From NCBI GenBank assembly GCA_011364985.1, contig RDOC01000004.1:1-64000 (forward strand): DNA of 64,000 nt, read 5' to 3'. The DNA comes from Candidatus Thorarchaeota archaeon. Its GTDB lineage: Archaea; Asgardarchaeota; Thorarchaeia; Thorarchaeales; Thorarchaeaceae. The notes beneath the pieces are model-generated. The model had not been told where the DNA came from. It searched no databases and worked only from the letters and a program-made list of their open reading frames with translations. This document shows, one piece after another, positions 1-9,746 of this stretch. The first letter of the stretch is position 1. Every line of letters starts with the position of its first letter. The position numbers were made by a program, and so were the translations under genes.

Positions 1-4
1 TTAT

Positions 5-641
5 GTCACAGAAGAAGATCCCACATTAAGGGGATTGAAAGATGTGTCCGTTGCCTTAGTGGCGGCTGTGGTTTACTGGTGTCACAGAAGAAGATCCCAC
101 ATTAAGGGGATTGAAAGATAGGTGATCTTCAGAACATCTCCAAGTCCAACACCAGTCACAGAAGAAGATCCCACATTAAGGGGATTGAAAGATAGTATCC
201 TATACAGGTTCCAATCATCCTTCCCAAAGGTCACAGAAGAAGATCCCACATTAAGGGGATTGAAAGGAGTAGCCATCCTCTCCTCTCCTTTTTCAGATGT
301 TGCCGTCACAGAAGAAGATCCCACATTAAGGGGATTGAAAGTCTATTATCCAGTTGCCATTGCTGCTTCTCTGTTCTGGTCACAGAAGAAGATCCCACAT
401 TAAGGGGATTGAAAGCAGTAGAGAGAGAATGATCCCTTGTATGCCTGAGATGCAGTCACAGAAGAAGATCCCACATTAAGGGGATTGAAAGGTTGGTGTT
501 TCGCAGACACCTGATGATATTCTCGTTGTAGTCACAGAAGAAGATCCCACATTAAGGGGATTGAAAGCAAGGGCATGGTTTCTCTTTCGAACTGGTGTTA
601 CCAAGTCACAGAAGAAGATCCCACATTGAGGGGATTGAAAG
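5..641 (+). CRISPR. CRISPR array, 9 repeats of 37 nt (GTCACAGAAGAAGATCCCACATTAAGGGGATTGAAAG), spacers 37-39 nt
   Basis: Repeats start at 5, 81, 155, 230, 305, 379, 455, 531 and 605. The last has one substitution (TTAAG to TTGAG). The ATTGAAAG end suggests transcription on +, with the leader left of the window. Confidence 0.98.
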
Positions 642-678
642 CAGTCATTGCCGGGTGTGCCCAGATAGTATGTTGCTG

Positions 679-789
679 ACCATGGAACAAGATTCCACAA
701 GAAAGCGATTGAAAATGCGGAATATTCCGTATTCAGTGGTGCGCTAACAATTGTTTCACAAACGAATCCCGGACCGAGGGGATTGGAAA
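679..789 (+). repeat. Two decayed terminal CRISPR repeats
   Basis: 679-715 matches the consensus at about 26/37 positions. About 755-789 (tcacaaacgaatcccggaccgaggggattggaaaa) retains TCACA, ATCCC and GGGGATTG. The ~75-nt period of the array is kept. Confidence 0.8.
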
Positions 790-949
790 ACAATATTTGG
801 AAGCATGCGAAATGGTGCCAGTATGCAAAAGGCACCGGTGGAGGTACCTTCACCTTGACAGGTGACTGCCTCTGTGGTAGCAATGTTCTGATTGTGTTTA
901 TGAGGAGTTATGCGGAGGCTGCCTCGGGGAGAGCTGTATCCATGCCAGA

Positions 950-2584
950 ATGACGATTCCAGCAGCCGCTAGCTTTGACAGTAAGTGTCTCTTCTGCCAG
1001 ATGAAAGGCATCAGCAGGACTTGCCCAACCAGTAGTCTAGCCCCTCCCAAGGAGTTTTATTGTGCAGGGCCATGGGTACTGAAGGACATCATCGGGGAGT
1101 AGAACCTGCACAGGGACCTATATACTGCACAGTCCTCAGAGCCTGATTGGCCACTACTGATACCAGAAGTATCTGACATCACCGAGACCACTTCACGGCT
1201 CGGAGTCTGGTCAGACGAGGGAGAGTGGGAGATTGACGAGTGGGACCCCATTGCCTGGGACATGACCGGGAATCTCTTTGATAAGATTCAGGGAGCACCG
1301 TGGGCCCATGATGCTGAGGACCTGGTCGAGCAGGACTGGATGGATATTCTCGGACCAAAGGAGAACTGGATTCGCAATATCCTCCTTGTTGATAGACTGC
1401 CTGATGCCTTGGCCATACAGACCCCACCTACGGGCATCATGGTTGCATATCTCAACAGGATATGGGCCTATAACTGGCGAATGCTTCCAGAGGATGCGCC
1501 AAGACTGTGGCTACTTACCCACGGGTATCCAAGTTATATTGACTGGCCTCCTGCCTGGCACTGGAACTTGGGAATACGGATGCTCTCCAGTCTGGCAGAC
1601 TACATTGGCTCCCAGACCTATGGACTGATGGGAGCAGACAGGGGCACGCAGTACCCGGATGGAAAGAAGAAACTGAAGAGAGACACGCGTATTCCATTCT
1701 CATCTGCTCCCAAATATGAGCAGCTTCTGTGGGACCCGGATGCGGACTATGGGGGCGGCAGAGAGATGGACTGGGTGCGATTTCCTGGGATCATTCCTTT
1801 TGTGCCCGATGCTGACACTAACCAGCTGTCGTGGTTCACGAAGATGGTCATCAAGATGGGCTATACCACCGCCGCCCTCGATGCTCTCAACTCCATTGCC
1901 CATGAGAACTTCAGGGGGCTCACTGAGGCGGTTTCCGCGGTCTTGGGGGCTGGTGCAGAGCATGTCATCGTCTACGGCCCGTGGCCTCTGCATCCGCCCA
2001 GGAAATATGTGCCAATCCACAGGGTCTCGTACATTCCAGCTGCGATCCACATGGACCTGACGAATCAGCCGCGGAGATTCTGGAGAAGAAAGACTGAACA
2101 GGCAAAGAGCGAGAAGCGAAGATGGAGAAGACTTCCCAACTATCGGTGGGTCACGCTGGGTGAAGTCGTCCATAACACTGACGTGGAGATGTGTGACTGT
2201 CCAGCATGTCAGGCTGCCAGAACCAAGGAAACCGACCCTCGTAGCATATGGAGATGGGGGCATATGTTGCACGCAGGAAAGGAATGGCAGAGCCGTGCAA
2301 ACAGAGCCAAGAAGAGAAAACAAGAACCAGCACCACCAGAGCAAAGCACACGCCTGTGGTATCAGGAACCATCGTATGCTGTCTTCAGAAAGTGCCTGCA
2401 TTATCCACCCGAGATTCAGTGGAGAGGTATCGAAGACATTATTGAGAGTATCGTGTTCACTGAAACTAGGATGGAGGTTCGTTTTCCTGATGGTGTGGTG
2501 GTTCCATCGACAGAGATTGTCTGGTCATGGTGGGATGAGGGGCACCACTGGAACTGGAAATGGCCATTCCTTGAAGATTCTTAG
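950..2584 (+). pseudogene. Cys/Trp-rich protein with TGT-like CxCxxC motif; frame interrupted by amber TAG at 1100-1102 (intact ORF 1262-2584, 440 aa)
   Basis: The frame from ATG 950 gives MTIPAAASFDSKCLFCQMKGISRTC...VLKDIIGE*NLHRDLYTAQ... and then runs open into the 440-aa ORF. CDCPACQ...HMLHAGKEW resembles the TGT zinc site. The TGT link is inference. Confidence 0.55.
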
Positions 2585-2616
2585 CTGTGACGCTCGTGAT
2601 GTGGAAGAATAGATAC

Positions 2617-4203
2617 TCAAATTGGAACTGGAAGGCCTAGTGCAATTAGCCCCATTTTTGCCATGTTCCAGAATATGTTTCCAACACCTTTCTTTGCTAA
2701 GTCAGCCGCTCCACCGCTAATGGCGTCCTTGACCTTGTCAATTATTGACTTCCCAATGCCGAGCTTCTCAGAGATGGCCTCAATTCTTGCTAGCATGTCC
2801 CCAATTGCCTGATTCAATGTTTGCTGGCCTATGCTTACCTGAGTTAGTTTTTCACCGGCTAACGCTAGGATTTCCTTTGCCAATTGGGATGTAGAATCTG
2901 TTCTATCTCCCAGTTCCAGCAATTTGCTTTGGATGTCGTTCATCTTCTCCTTACTCTCCCCTGCGGCAACCATGAGACGCTCCGAATTGGAAAGAACATA
3001 GTCGATTTTGCGCTCAATAAGGCAGAGCTTCTCCATCAATCTCTGAATCTCATGAACTCCGTGTGTGGTCATACTACCTCCTTCCGACCCAAATTCCAAG
3101 GTCATAGGTTCACTTGGTGAAACTGGAAGAAAAAGAACAGCTGCCGCATGAAGTCCTGTGGTCTTACCTTTGCCATGCGCTCGGATAACAACTGAAGTTG
3201 ACTCCCTTTCAATTGGAAGAGTATACATATTGCTCTCATTTAGGGCTGAAGTCAGCGCCTTAATTGATTCATCATCAGGCGGAGCCAATAGTGAGAGAGG
3301 CATTGTTGCCTTTTCAAGGCCCACATAGAGTGTCTGAAACTCCTCTGGTTTGATTTCTTCCGGTTTAAGCAGGTCACAGACATGTTTGATGACCTTTGGC
3401 TTCACAGCTATGGTATGTCGCAAGCCCCTATGGTCATAATAGGACACATCTGCATGAATATCACGACCAACACATCGTTCAGAGAGAACATCAAAACGAT
3501 AGGTGACTGTTTCAAATGCACCTGGTTTGAGGTTGTCTATTTTACGATTCGGAGACCCATTAAGTGACAGCAAATTGTCAGGATAATCCGCAAGCATGAC
3601 CGTTGCTCCAGATATCAGGAAATCAGATTGGTTTTGTACCTTTACCTTAAACACGAATTGGTTTTGACTACGTCCTAGGTCACGAAGTACAATTAGGGGT
3701 CTAGTTGTGTCTGCTAGTTGTTCTGATTCCCGAAAACTCTCCCCCAATTCGATTTGGGCTTCCTCATCGGGCGAAGATTCAAGAAGCGTGATATCACTAT
3801 CCGGATGACGACCTTCATTGACGATTGAATCATCAGTGAAGTCAAATTCAAGAAAACCAGTTTGTTTTGTATGCAGACATACTAGGATTACATATTCGCC
3901 AGGTTTCAGTGAAACATCGGACTGCCGAAATTGAAATTCCTCTCCAACCCAAAATGGCATGGGTTTGTCCTCGGATATATCGGATGCTAGATATTCTATG
4001 TTATTTGTGAGGTTTATTATTGTTAGATTTTCAATTGGACATTTTTCTTTGTTAATAACAATAGGAGCAATTTTCACAACAGTCTCAGATAAGAGAGAGT
4101 TCCTAAGTGAGAAGAAGAAACCATTAGATACTATTCTGAAGCTTTGTTTTATGTACATATTTCTGAGAATGAATGTAGGTATCTTCAAGAGTTTCTCTTC
4201 CAA
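2617..4203 (-). CDS. Hypothetical protein with CARDB-like region and C-terminal helical/hydrophobic tail
   Basis: 528-aa ORF; beta-rich middle region (VKVQNQSDFLISGATVMLADYP...), coiled-coil-like C-terminal half and hydrophobic end. Confidence 0.6.
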   Translation of the reverse strand: MEEKLLKIPTFILRNMYIKQSFRIVSNGFFFSLRNSLLSETVVKIAPIVINKEKCPIENLTIINLTNNIEYLASDISEDKPMPFWVGEEFQFRQSDVSLKPGEYVILVCLHTKQTGFLEFDFTDDSIVNEGRHPDSDITLLESSPDEEAQIELGESFRESEQLADTTRPLIVLRDLGRSQNQFVFKVKVQNQSDFLISGATVMLADYPDNLLSLNGSPNRKIDNLKPGAFETVTYRFDVLSERCVGRDIHADVSYYDHRGLRHTIAVKPKVIKHVCDLLKPEEIKPEEFQTLYVGLEKATMPLSLLAPPDDESIKALTSALNESNMYTLPIERESTSVVIRAHGKGKTTGLHAAAVLFLPVSPSEPMTLEFGSEGGSMTTHGVHEIQRLMEKLCLIERKIDYVLSNSERLMVAAGESKEKMNDIQSKLLELGDRTDSTSQLAKEILALAGEKLTQVSIGQQTLNQAIGDMLARIEAISEKLGIGKSIIDKVKDAISGGAADLAKKGVGNIFWNMAKMGLIALGLPVPI

Positions 4204-4473
4204 GCCAAAGGTTCATTTTTGCATAATTATGGGTGGGATATATGAGTTTCTTAGTAAGCTTTCATAGTACTTTGATTATCACATACAACCGATTGCAAAA
4301 GAAAAGGACTTGGATGAGGTCGAGAATCCTATTGATTATGTTTATGAATCTCTTGTTGGATTCCACCTTTGCTCTAGATGGGAGCCTTCCGACCTTTTAG
4401 TGTTCAGGAAGTTACGGACACAAAAAGGGCTACTCAGACTTGCTAGAGAAAGAGTAGCCCGGAGAACTGCATC

Positions 4474-5503
4474 ATGTCTGGTGGGAAAAAAGGCAAGGTT
4501 GACCCTTACTATCAAAAAGACCCACCCAAGCGCGCCAGAGGAACAGATCCTCAGTCCCAGATGAAGAGTTACAAGAACGCCGTCAAGCCTTTGCGAATCG
4601 AGGTGGGGGCAAATGGTAAGAAGAAGTATGTCTACAGGTGTGAACACTGCGGGGAGGAGTTCAAGACTGACAAACGTAAGAAACACAGACGGGCATTTCA
4701 CGATAAGAAATGTCAATATGAGTGGCATAAGTACTGACAAGAGAAGGCAGAGTTTACCGATGAGCTAAGGTAAAAGTTCTCTCAAGCTCAAAAGAAGGTA
4801 TGGAAGACCCCTAAGGTTCGCGATAGAAGAATAAAGGGGATTCGTCGAGCGGCAAAAGATCCCAAATGGCTAAGGCGCCGGAAGAGAGCTGCTCAGCAAG
4901 TGGCAAGTCGACCTGAATGGAGAGAGAAGCAATCGAAAGCAAAGACCGGAAGATATGTACCAGTTCTTGTCGGCAGTACAGCATCTGCACGAACGTACAA
5001 GAAGCAATCGAAAGCAAAGACCGGAAGATATGTACCTCCGGAAGTAGGTCAAAAAATATCCAAGGCAAAAATGGGGTATCCCGTTTCCAAAGAAACAAGA
5101 AGAAAACTTTCCGAAGCTAATTAATAAGGGAGAGAGAAGTAGGTTTTGGAAGGGTGTTGTTTCAAGCAAAAAGCAGCGCTTCTATCGCAGCTGGAAATGG
5201 CGGATGCAAGCAGCCAGGGTAAAACGAAGAGATGACAACACCTGCCAAGCATGTGGATGGACAGAAAGAGAAGCAGGAGAACTTGGAGTTCATCATATCA
5301 AGCCGCTTGAAGACTGGGAGGGCAATCCTCATGACTATCCCGATGAGTTGCTTTGCACTCTATGTAAGGTATGTCACACCATATCCGAGGCCCAAGGAGG
5401 AGAAATGAAATGGCCAATCAATGGCAGAGGAGAGGATGTAAAGTATGAGAGACTGAATAATCCAGAATGGCGTCAATCTAGACTTCCGGAATTCAGCAGT
5501 TAA
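4474..5503 (+). pseudogene. Zn-finger / NUMOD3 / HNH homing-endonuclease-like gene, disrupted
   Basis: CEHCGEEF...HDKKC, then KQSKAKTGRYVP and KISKAKMGYPVSKETRRKLSEAN (NUMOD3-like), then CQACGWTEREAGELGVHHIKPLEDW...LCKVCH (HNH). Lesions: TGA 4735, TAA 4771 and a TAAT duplication at 5118-5125. Confidence 0.8.
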
Positions 5504-7641
5504 AGCGTGTATCTATGTCTATCTAGGAACTCTTGACGTTTTGATTTGTTCCAGGTCGCAATAGACTGGGCGTACCCGGTCACTCTGCTAATGATATCCA
5601 CCCCAACACGTCCGCATTTTGGACAGGGAATCTTATCCAGATCTTCAATAGCAGCGAAACGAGCTTCACGCCAGTTGATACCCTCTTGATGCAAACAGGA
5701 CGGGCAGCTCAGTACATCTTTCGTGAAGGCCCAATACGCAGACAAGGTGTCCCTTGCAATCTTCATATTGAGAGCCCAGAGAGCATCAGGATCAGGATTT
5801 GCCTCGCCCAAGAAGATGTGAGTGAGTGCCCCGCCATCAAGATAGGGATGGAACATTCCTTCCTTCTTGATGCGCTCGCTCAAGGGAAGGTCAGCCCCAA
5901 CATAGAGGGCCGTTGAGTTCGTATAGTAGACATTGGGAGTCTCTCCCTTCAGATACTTCCGAATCCCGGTATATGCTTTGTAATCCTTGAGGGCCAACCG
6001 CCCTGCTGCACTCTCGGCTGGCGTTCTGGTCACTCCGAAATGGAGGCCAGTTTCATCTTGGAACTCCTCGGCTCGCTTCTTCAGATGCTTTAGCACCTTT
6101 ATGCCGAACTTCGTGCCCTCGCGTTCATGAAGCTCATGGTCCGTTTGAATCTTGGTCATCTCGGTGAAGCCTACGGTCCCTAGCAGGAATTCTCTCTTGC
6201 TCATGTCAATGAGCGGTTCGCCGTTGGGCTTTGGTTGGGTATAGAAGGGCACTGAGCCGGAGGCAATGAGTCGGTCCATGAGAGCCTTCTTCTCCAATAT
6301 GACCTGCTTCGATAGGTCAAGATATTCGTCTACCTTTGCAAAGAACCTGTCTTCATCGGCCCGGCCAATGTAGGCTGCACGTCCAAAGTTTGGAGTCACC
6401 ATCTGAGAGGCCCCGAAGACCATGTTCCCTGAGAGGAACTCCTCCATTTCTTCATCACTACTAGCAGTCCATAAATGAGAACAGCAGCTGCTGCAGCCGG
6501 CCTCTATCGTTGAGCGCCAGTTGAGGTAATTTTCGAAATAGGGTGAACCTCGTTCTGCAGTGAGTCTGGCTACCAATCTCCACGACTCGTCAAATTCGGG
6601 TTTCATGAACTCCTCCCGAAGTACGATATTTGGTTTCGGAAAGTTAAAGCCCTTCCCCTTCATATCACCATCAATCATGATTTCCATGAAGGCATTGAAG
6701 AATCTCTGAGCCTCGTCTTCGTAGTCAGCGTAAGTATCCCCATTTGTTTTGCCACCAGGAAGGATCGCAGGGACATCACGCATTATCTTTGGAATGCCTG
6801 GGGTAAGGTCTACACTGGAGAAGATGACCTGACCGCCTCGTGCAACGTACTGCTGTGTAAGCGTGAAAATGAGTTGCTGAGCAGCCTGCTTGATTTTCCT
6901 GTAAGGAAGACCTCTCATGTAGGGGGCGAGGAAGGTATTGTAGTAGAAGTAACCCTGACCACCTGCGAAAGAACTCTGTGCTGCAGCCAACCAGATAGCA
7001 GAATGATTCACCACAACGTTCAGGTGCTGAGCAGGGCCAGCTGAAGAAGAATGGAGACCGCCTAAACCATCGGGGGCAATTCCGAGCTGCAGCACCTGTC
7101 GCAGGTCCCATGTGGCACAGTAGTCCCTCGTGGAAAAATACTCACGGTCTTTGATGTAGATGTCTCCGCGCATATGAGCATCAGCAAGATGTGTCGGAAT
7201 TGATAGGTATGTGTGTTGTTCCATCACTTGATCGTGAACAAGCTTAGCAATAGTCTCAGGATTACGCATGAGATTGGCGTTGCTGGTGTGGTTGCTAGGA
7301 TCATGAATGAGAAGGTTCAGGTCGTACATAGGCACACCCACACGAGTATAGAGAATGCGAGCCTTCTCAAAGCCAAGCTCGGCTAAGACACTGTTGCACA
7401 TCTCCCGAATCAGAGGACCTGACAGAAACTTGATTCCTGATGCTGCAATCCGGTCCATCACCTTGAGAGCAACGAGCTGTGCATCTGCACGACCTAGTTG
7501 TGCCTCAAGGACAAGGCTATCGATTATGCGATCTACATCAAAGGGCTCAAGAGTACTGCTTGTAGTTCTGACTTTGGGCAGCTTCTTCTCTCGCGACTTC
7601 AAGTCCTTATAGGTTGCTATGGCATTGCGGATATCAGTCAT
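5500..7641 (-). CDS. nrdD: Anaerobic ribonucleoside-triphosphate reductase
   Basis: 713 aa; C-terminal CPSC...CPKCGRVG Zn motif and glycyl-radical-like RVTGYAQSIATWNKSKRQEFLDR. Confidence 0.93.
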   Translation of the reverse strand: MTDIRNAIATYKDLKSREKKLPKVRTTSSTLEPFDVDRIIDSLVLEAQLGRADAQLVALKVMDRIAASGIKFLSGPLIREMCNSVLAELGFEKARILYTRVGVPMYDLNLLIHDPSNHTSNANLMRNPETIAKLVHDQVMEQHTYLSIPTHLADAHMRGDIYIKDREYFSTRDYCATWDLRQVLQLGIAPDGLGGLHSSSAGPAQHLNVVVNHSAIWLAAAQSSFAGGQGYFYYNTFLAPYMRGLPYRKIKQAAQQLIFTLTQQYVARGGQVIFSSVDLTPGIPKIMRDVPAILPGGKTNGDTYADYEDEAQRFFNAFMEIMIDGDMKGKGFNFPKPNIVLREEFMKPEFDESWRLVARLTAERGSPYFENYLNWRSTIEAGCSSCCSHLWTASSDEEMEEFLSGNMVFGASQMVTPNFGRAAYIGRADEDRFFAKVDEYLDLSKQVILEKKALMDRLIASGSVPFYTQPKPNGEPLIDMSKREFLLGTVGFTEMTKIQTDHELHEREGTKFGIKVLKHLKKRAEEFQDETGLHFGVTRTPAESAAGRLALKDYKAYTGIRKYLKGETPNVYYTNSTALYVGADLPLSERIKKEGMFHPYLDGGALTHIFLGEANPDPDALWALNMKIARDTLSAYWAFTKDVLSCPSCLHQEGINWREARFAAIEDLDKIPCPKCGRVGVDIISRVTGYAQSIATWNKSKRQEFLDRHRYTL

Positions 7642-7644
7642 TCG

Positions 7645-7959
7645 TTAGCTCACTCCAAGCGACCTGCGAACGTCTTCAATAGAGGGCACCTTCCCGCTGT
7701 ACAGAAGTTCCAGTGACCCTTCATTCTCAACGACTATGCTGGGAGTGGATGCTATGAAGATTTGACTCTCCAACATCCTGAAATCGAGGTCCTCATCAAC
7801 ATCAAGAAGGTCAACGACTTTGATAGGAATCCCGGTTCCCTCAAGGGCTTCCTGTACAACAGCCTTCGCTGCAGGACAGTTGACGCACTGCTCTTGTGTA
7901 AAAAGATACAACATACTAAATGGAATGATTTGTCCTCTCCCGGCGTATGTTCTCAACAC
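7645..7959 (-). CDS. Thioredoxin/glutaredoxin-like protein
   Basis: LYLFTQEQCVNCPAAKAVVQEAL...STPSIVV; 3 bp upstream of nrdD, same strand. Confidence 0.75.
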   Translation of the reverse strand: MLRTYAGRGQIIPFSMLYLFTQEQCVNCPAAKAVVQEALEGTGIPIKVVDLLDVDEDLDFRMLESQIFIASTPSIVVENEGSLELLYSGKVPSIEDVRRSLGVS

Positions 7960-8374
7960 TCCTTCCCCAGAGGAAGGGTATTGTAGGGTTGGGTTGTTGG
8001 AGAATATATAGCTTGTTACGGTGCAATATGGCTTCTAGTGTAGCTAGAAAGCACTCTGGGCTGAGTACAAAATGCTCTCGGAAGCTTCTTGGGTTCTTCA
8101 CATCTCAAAGTCATCCCGCCCCTTGATAAAGTCCTACCTGATTGCCAACAAAGGCACCCAGGAAGTGCAAATCTTGCATCTCTTGCTGATGCTTGATGAG
8201 CAGCTGTCCTCATTGGACAGAAAGCACTCAATCCATCAAAAGGAGTTAAAGTCGCGCCAAACACCTTGGACGAGAAGCTCTTGAGATGTCAACATACAGC
8301 CGTGAAGCAATAGTGATAAGTCGCGGTTTGGTAGTCCGAGGAAGGAACATGAACACTGAGTGGTGCCATTAACA

Positions 8375-8998
8375 ATGCCATTGTATATTCGTGCAAAATC
8401 ACCGGTTGAGGCATGGAAACGCGTGGTGCATAGAATCATGGACGATGGCCAGCGTAGGATCGATGAAAGAGGCATCGAAACACGGTGGCATGCTAACGTG
8501 ATGATACATATCATGGACCCCTACACAGACAGGGTATGTGGTGATTATCCATTCAGCGAGAAAGTCCTGAAGGAGAAATATGCCACGCAGCTCTTGAACC
8601 CCGATCGAATGGACTTCGACTATACATATGGTGAAAGGCTCAACGCATGGGGTAACGAGAAACTGAATCAGATAGACTATGTCATCAGAAAGCTTAGAGA
8701 AACACCAAACACAAGACGTGCTGTTGCAACTACATGGGACCCCAGAAAAGACACCTTGGTGGACGAGGTTCCTTGTCTGAATCACTTTGTATTCATGGTG
8801 AGGGAGGATGGTCTAGACCTCAGCGTGATGATAAGGTCAAATGACATGTTTGGAGCCTGGCCAGCAAATGTATACGGTTTGGGAGAACTACTCCAATATG
8901 TGTCTAAACAAGCCAATCTCGAAACAGGTACGTTGACAACGCTTTCAGTAAACGCCCACATATACAGTCATGATTGGAAGAAAGCTAGCAGTATATAG
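8375..8998 (+). CDS. thyA: Thymidylate synthase, archaeal type
   Basis: MPLYIRAKSPVEAW...YGERL...RRAVATTWDP...DEVPCLNHFVFMV...RSNDMFGAWPANVYGL. Start set at ATG 8375. Confidence 0.85.
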   Translation: MPLYIRAKSPVEAWKRVVHRIMDDGQRRIDERGIETRWHANVMIHIMDPYTDRVCGDYPFSEKVLKEKYATQLLNPDRMDFDYTYGERLNAWGNEKLNQIDYVIRKLRETPNTRRAVATTWDPRKDTLVDEVPCLNHFVFMVREDGLDLSVMIRSNDMFGAWPANVYGLGELLQYVSKQANLETGTLTTLSVNAHIYSHDWKKASSI

Positions 8999-9097
8999 AT
9001 AACAACAGGAGAAGTATGTATCCTAATAGGCATCAATATTAGCCGCCAATTTCGGATAGGTTACGATTCTTAACCTCACATAAGGAGCGTTGCAACA

Positions 9098-9712
9098 ATG
9101 GATAATGTTGACAAGAAGCTGGTTTCCATTCTTCAGAGAAACGGTCGGAAGACTCTTTCAGAGATTGGGGAGGAATTGGACATGACGCATGTTGCTGTGA
9201 GTAAGCGTTTACACAAGCTAATCAATGACAAGAAGCTTGTTCACATTACAGCAGGTATCAATGCAGAGATGCTGGACATTAAGCTCCTTTTCATGGGCAT
9301 CGAAACAGAAAACATGGAAATTGCAGAACATATCAAGAAGAAGTACAAGAACTGCCCACGGCTTGTTATGCTGGCACCGGTAACCGGCCGATATAATCTC
9401 TTTGCAGTCCTTGTTGTTGAAGACACATGGAGTTTAGAGTCGATTATTGGAACATGTAGCATGAGAACAGAGCCAGGAGTAAGAAAGTCTGAAAGCTGGT
9501 TCGGAAACGCACCAGCAATGCCGCAGTATCTTGGAATCAACCTTGCGCCCGGAGAAGGTGATGAGTCCAAGACTCCATGTGGGAGAAACTGCGGTAGATG
9601 CGTGAGATATAATGAGAATAAGTGTGTTGGATGTCCACCGACTTTGCATTATAAAGGAGCGCTCTGGGCATCACCGCTGACGCGAAGACGCCGGAGAAAG
9701 AGCAAGAGTTAA
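9098..9712 (+). CDS. Lrp/AsnC-family regulator with C-terminal Cys cluster
   Basis: N-terminal HTH (VDKKLVSILQRNGRKTLSEIGEELDMTHVAVSKRLHKL); C-terminal CGRNCGRCVRYNENKCVGCPPTLHYKG. Confidence 0.85.
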   Translation: MDNVDKKLVSILQRNGRKTLSEIGEELDMTHVAVSKRLHKLINDKKLVHITAGINAEMLDIKLLFMGIETENMEIAEHIKKKYKNCPRLVMLAPVTGRYNLFAVLVVEDTWSLESIIGTCSMRTEPGVRKSESWFGNAPAMPQYLGINLAPGEGDESKTPCGRNCGRCVRYNENKCVGCPPTLHYKGALWASPLTRRRRRKSKS

Positions 9713-9746
9713 CTCCATGCATATCTTCTTTTACCAAGTGAGCCGT

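Noticed and set aside
82-883. ORFs 82-324(-), 122-403(+) and 476-883(-)
   Set aside because: They are translations of CRISPR repeats and spacers (recurrent FNPLNVGSSSVT / VTEEDPTLRGLK).
1100-1102. Window-wide pyrrolysine recoding of TAG
   Set aside because: Several well-supported genes end in TAG with a convergent neighbour beginning within a few bases, so TAG acts as a normal stop here.
1700-2401. 233-aa minus-strand ORF
   Set aside because: Antisense shadow of the 440-aa plus-strand ORF; no family-like motifs.
4917-5120. Alternate-frame ORF MEREAIESKDRKICTS...
   Set aside because: Out-of-frame reading of the duplicated NUMOD3 segment; the frame of 4900-5124 carries the motifs.
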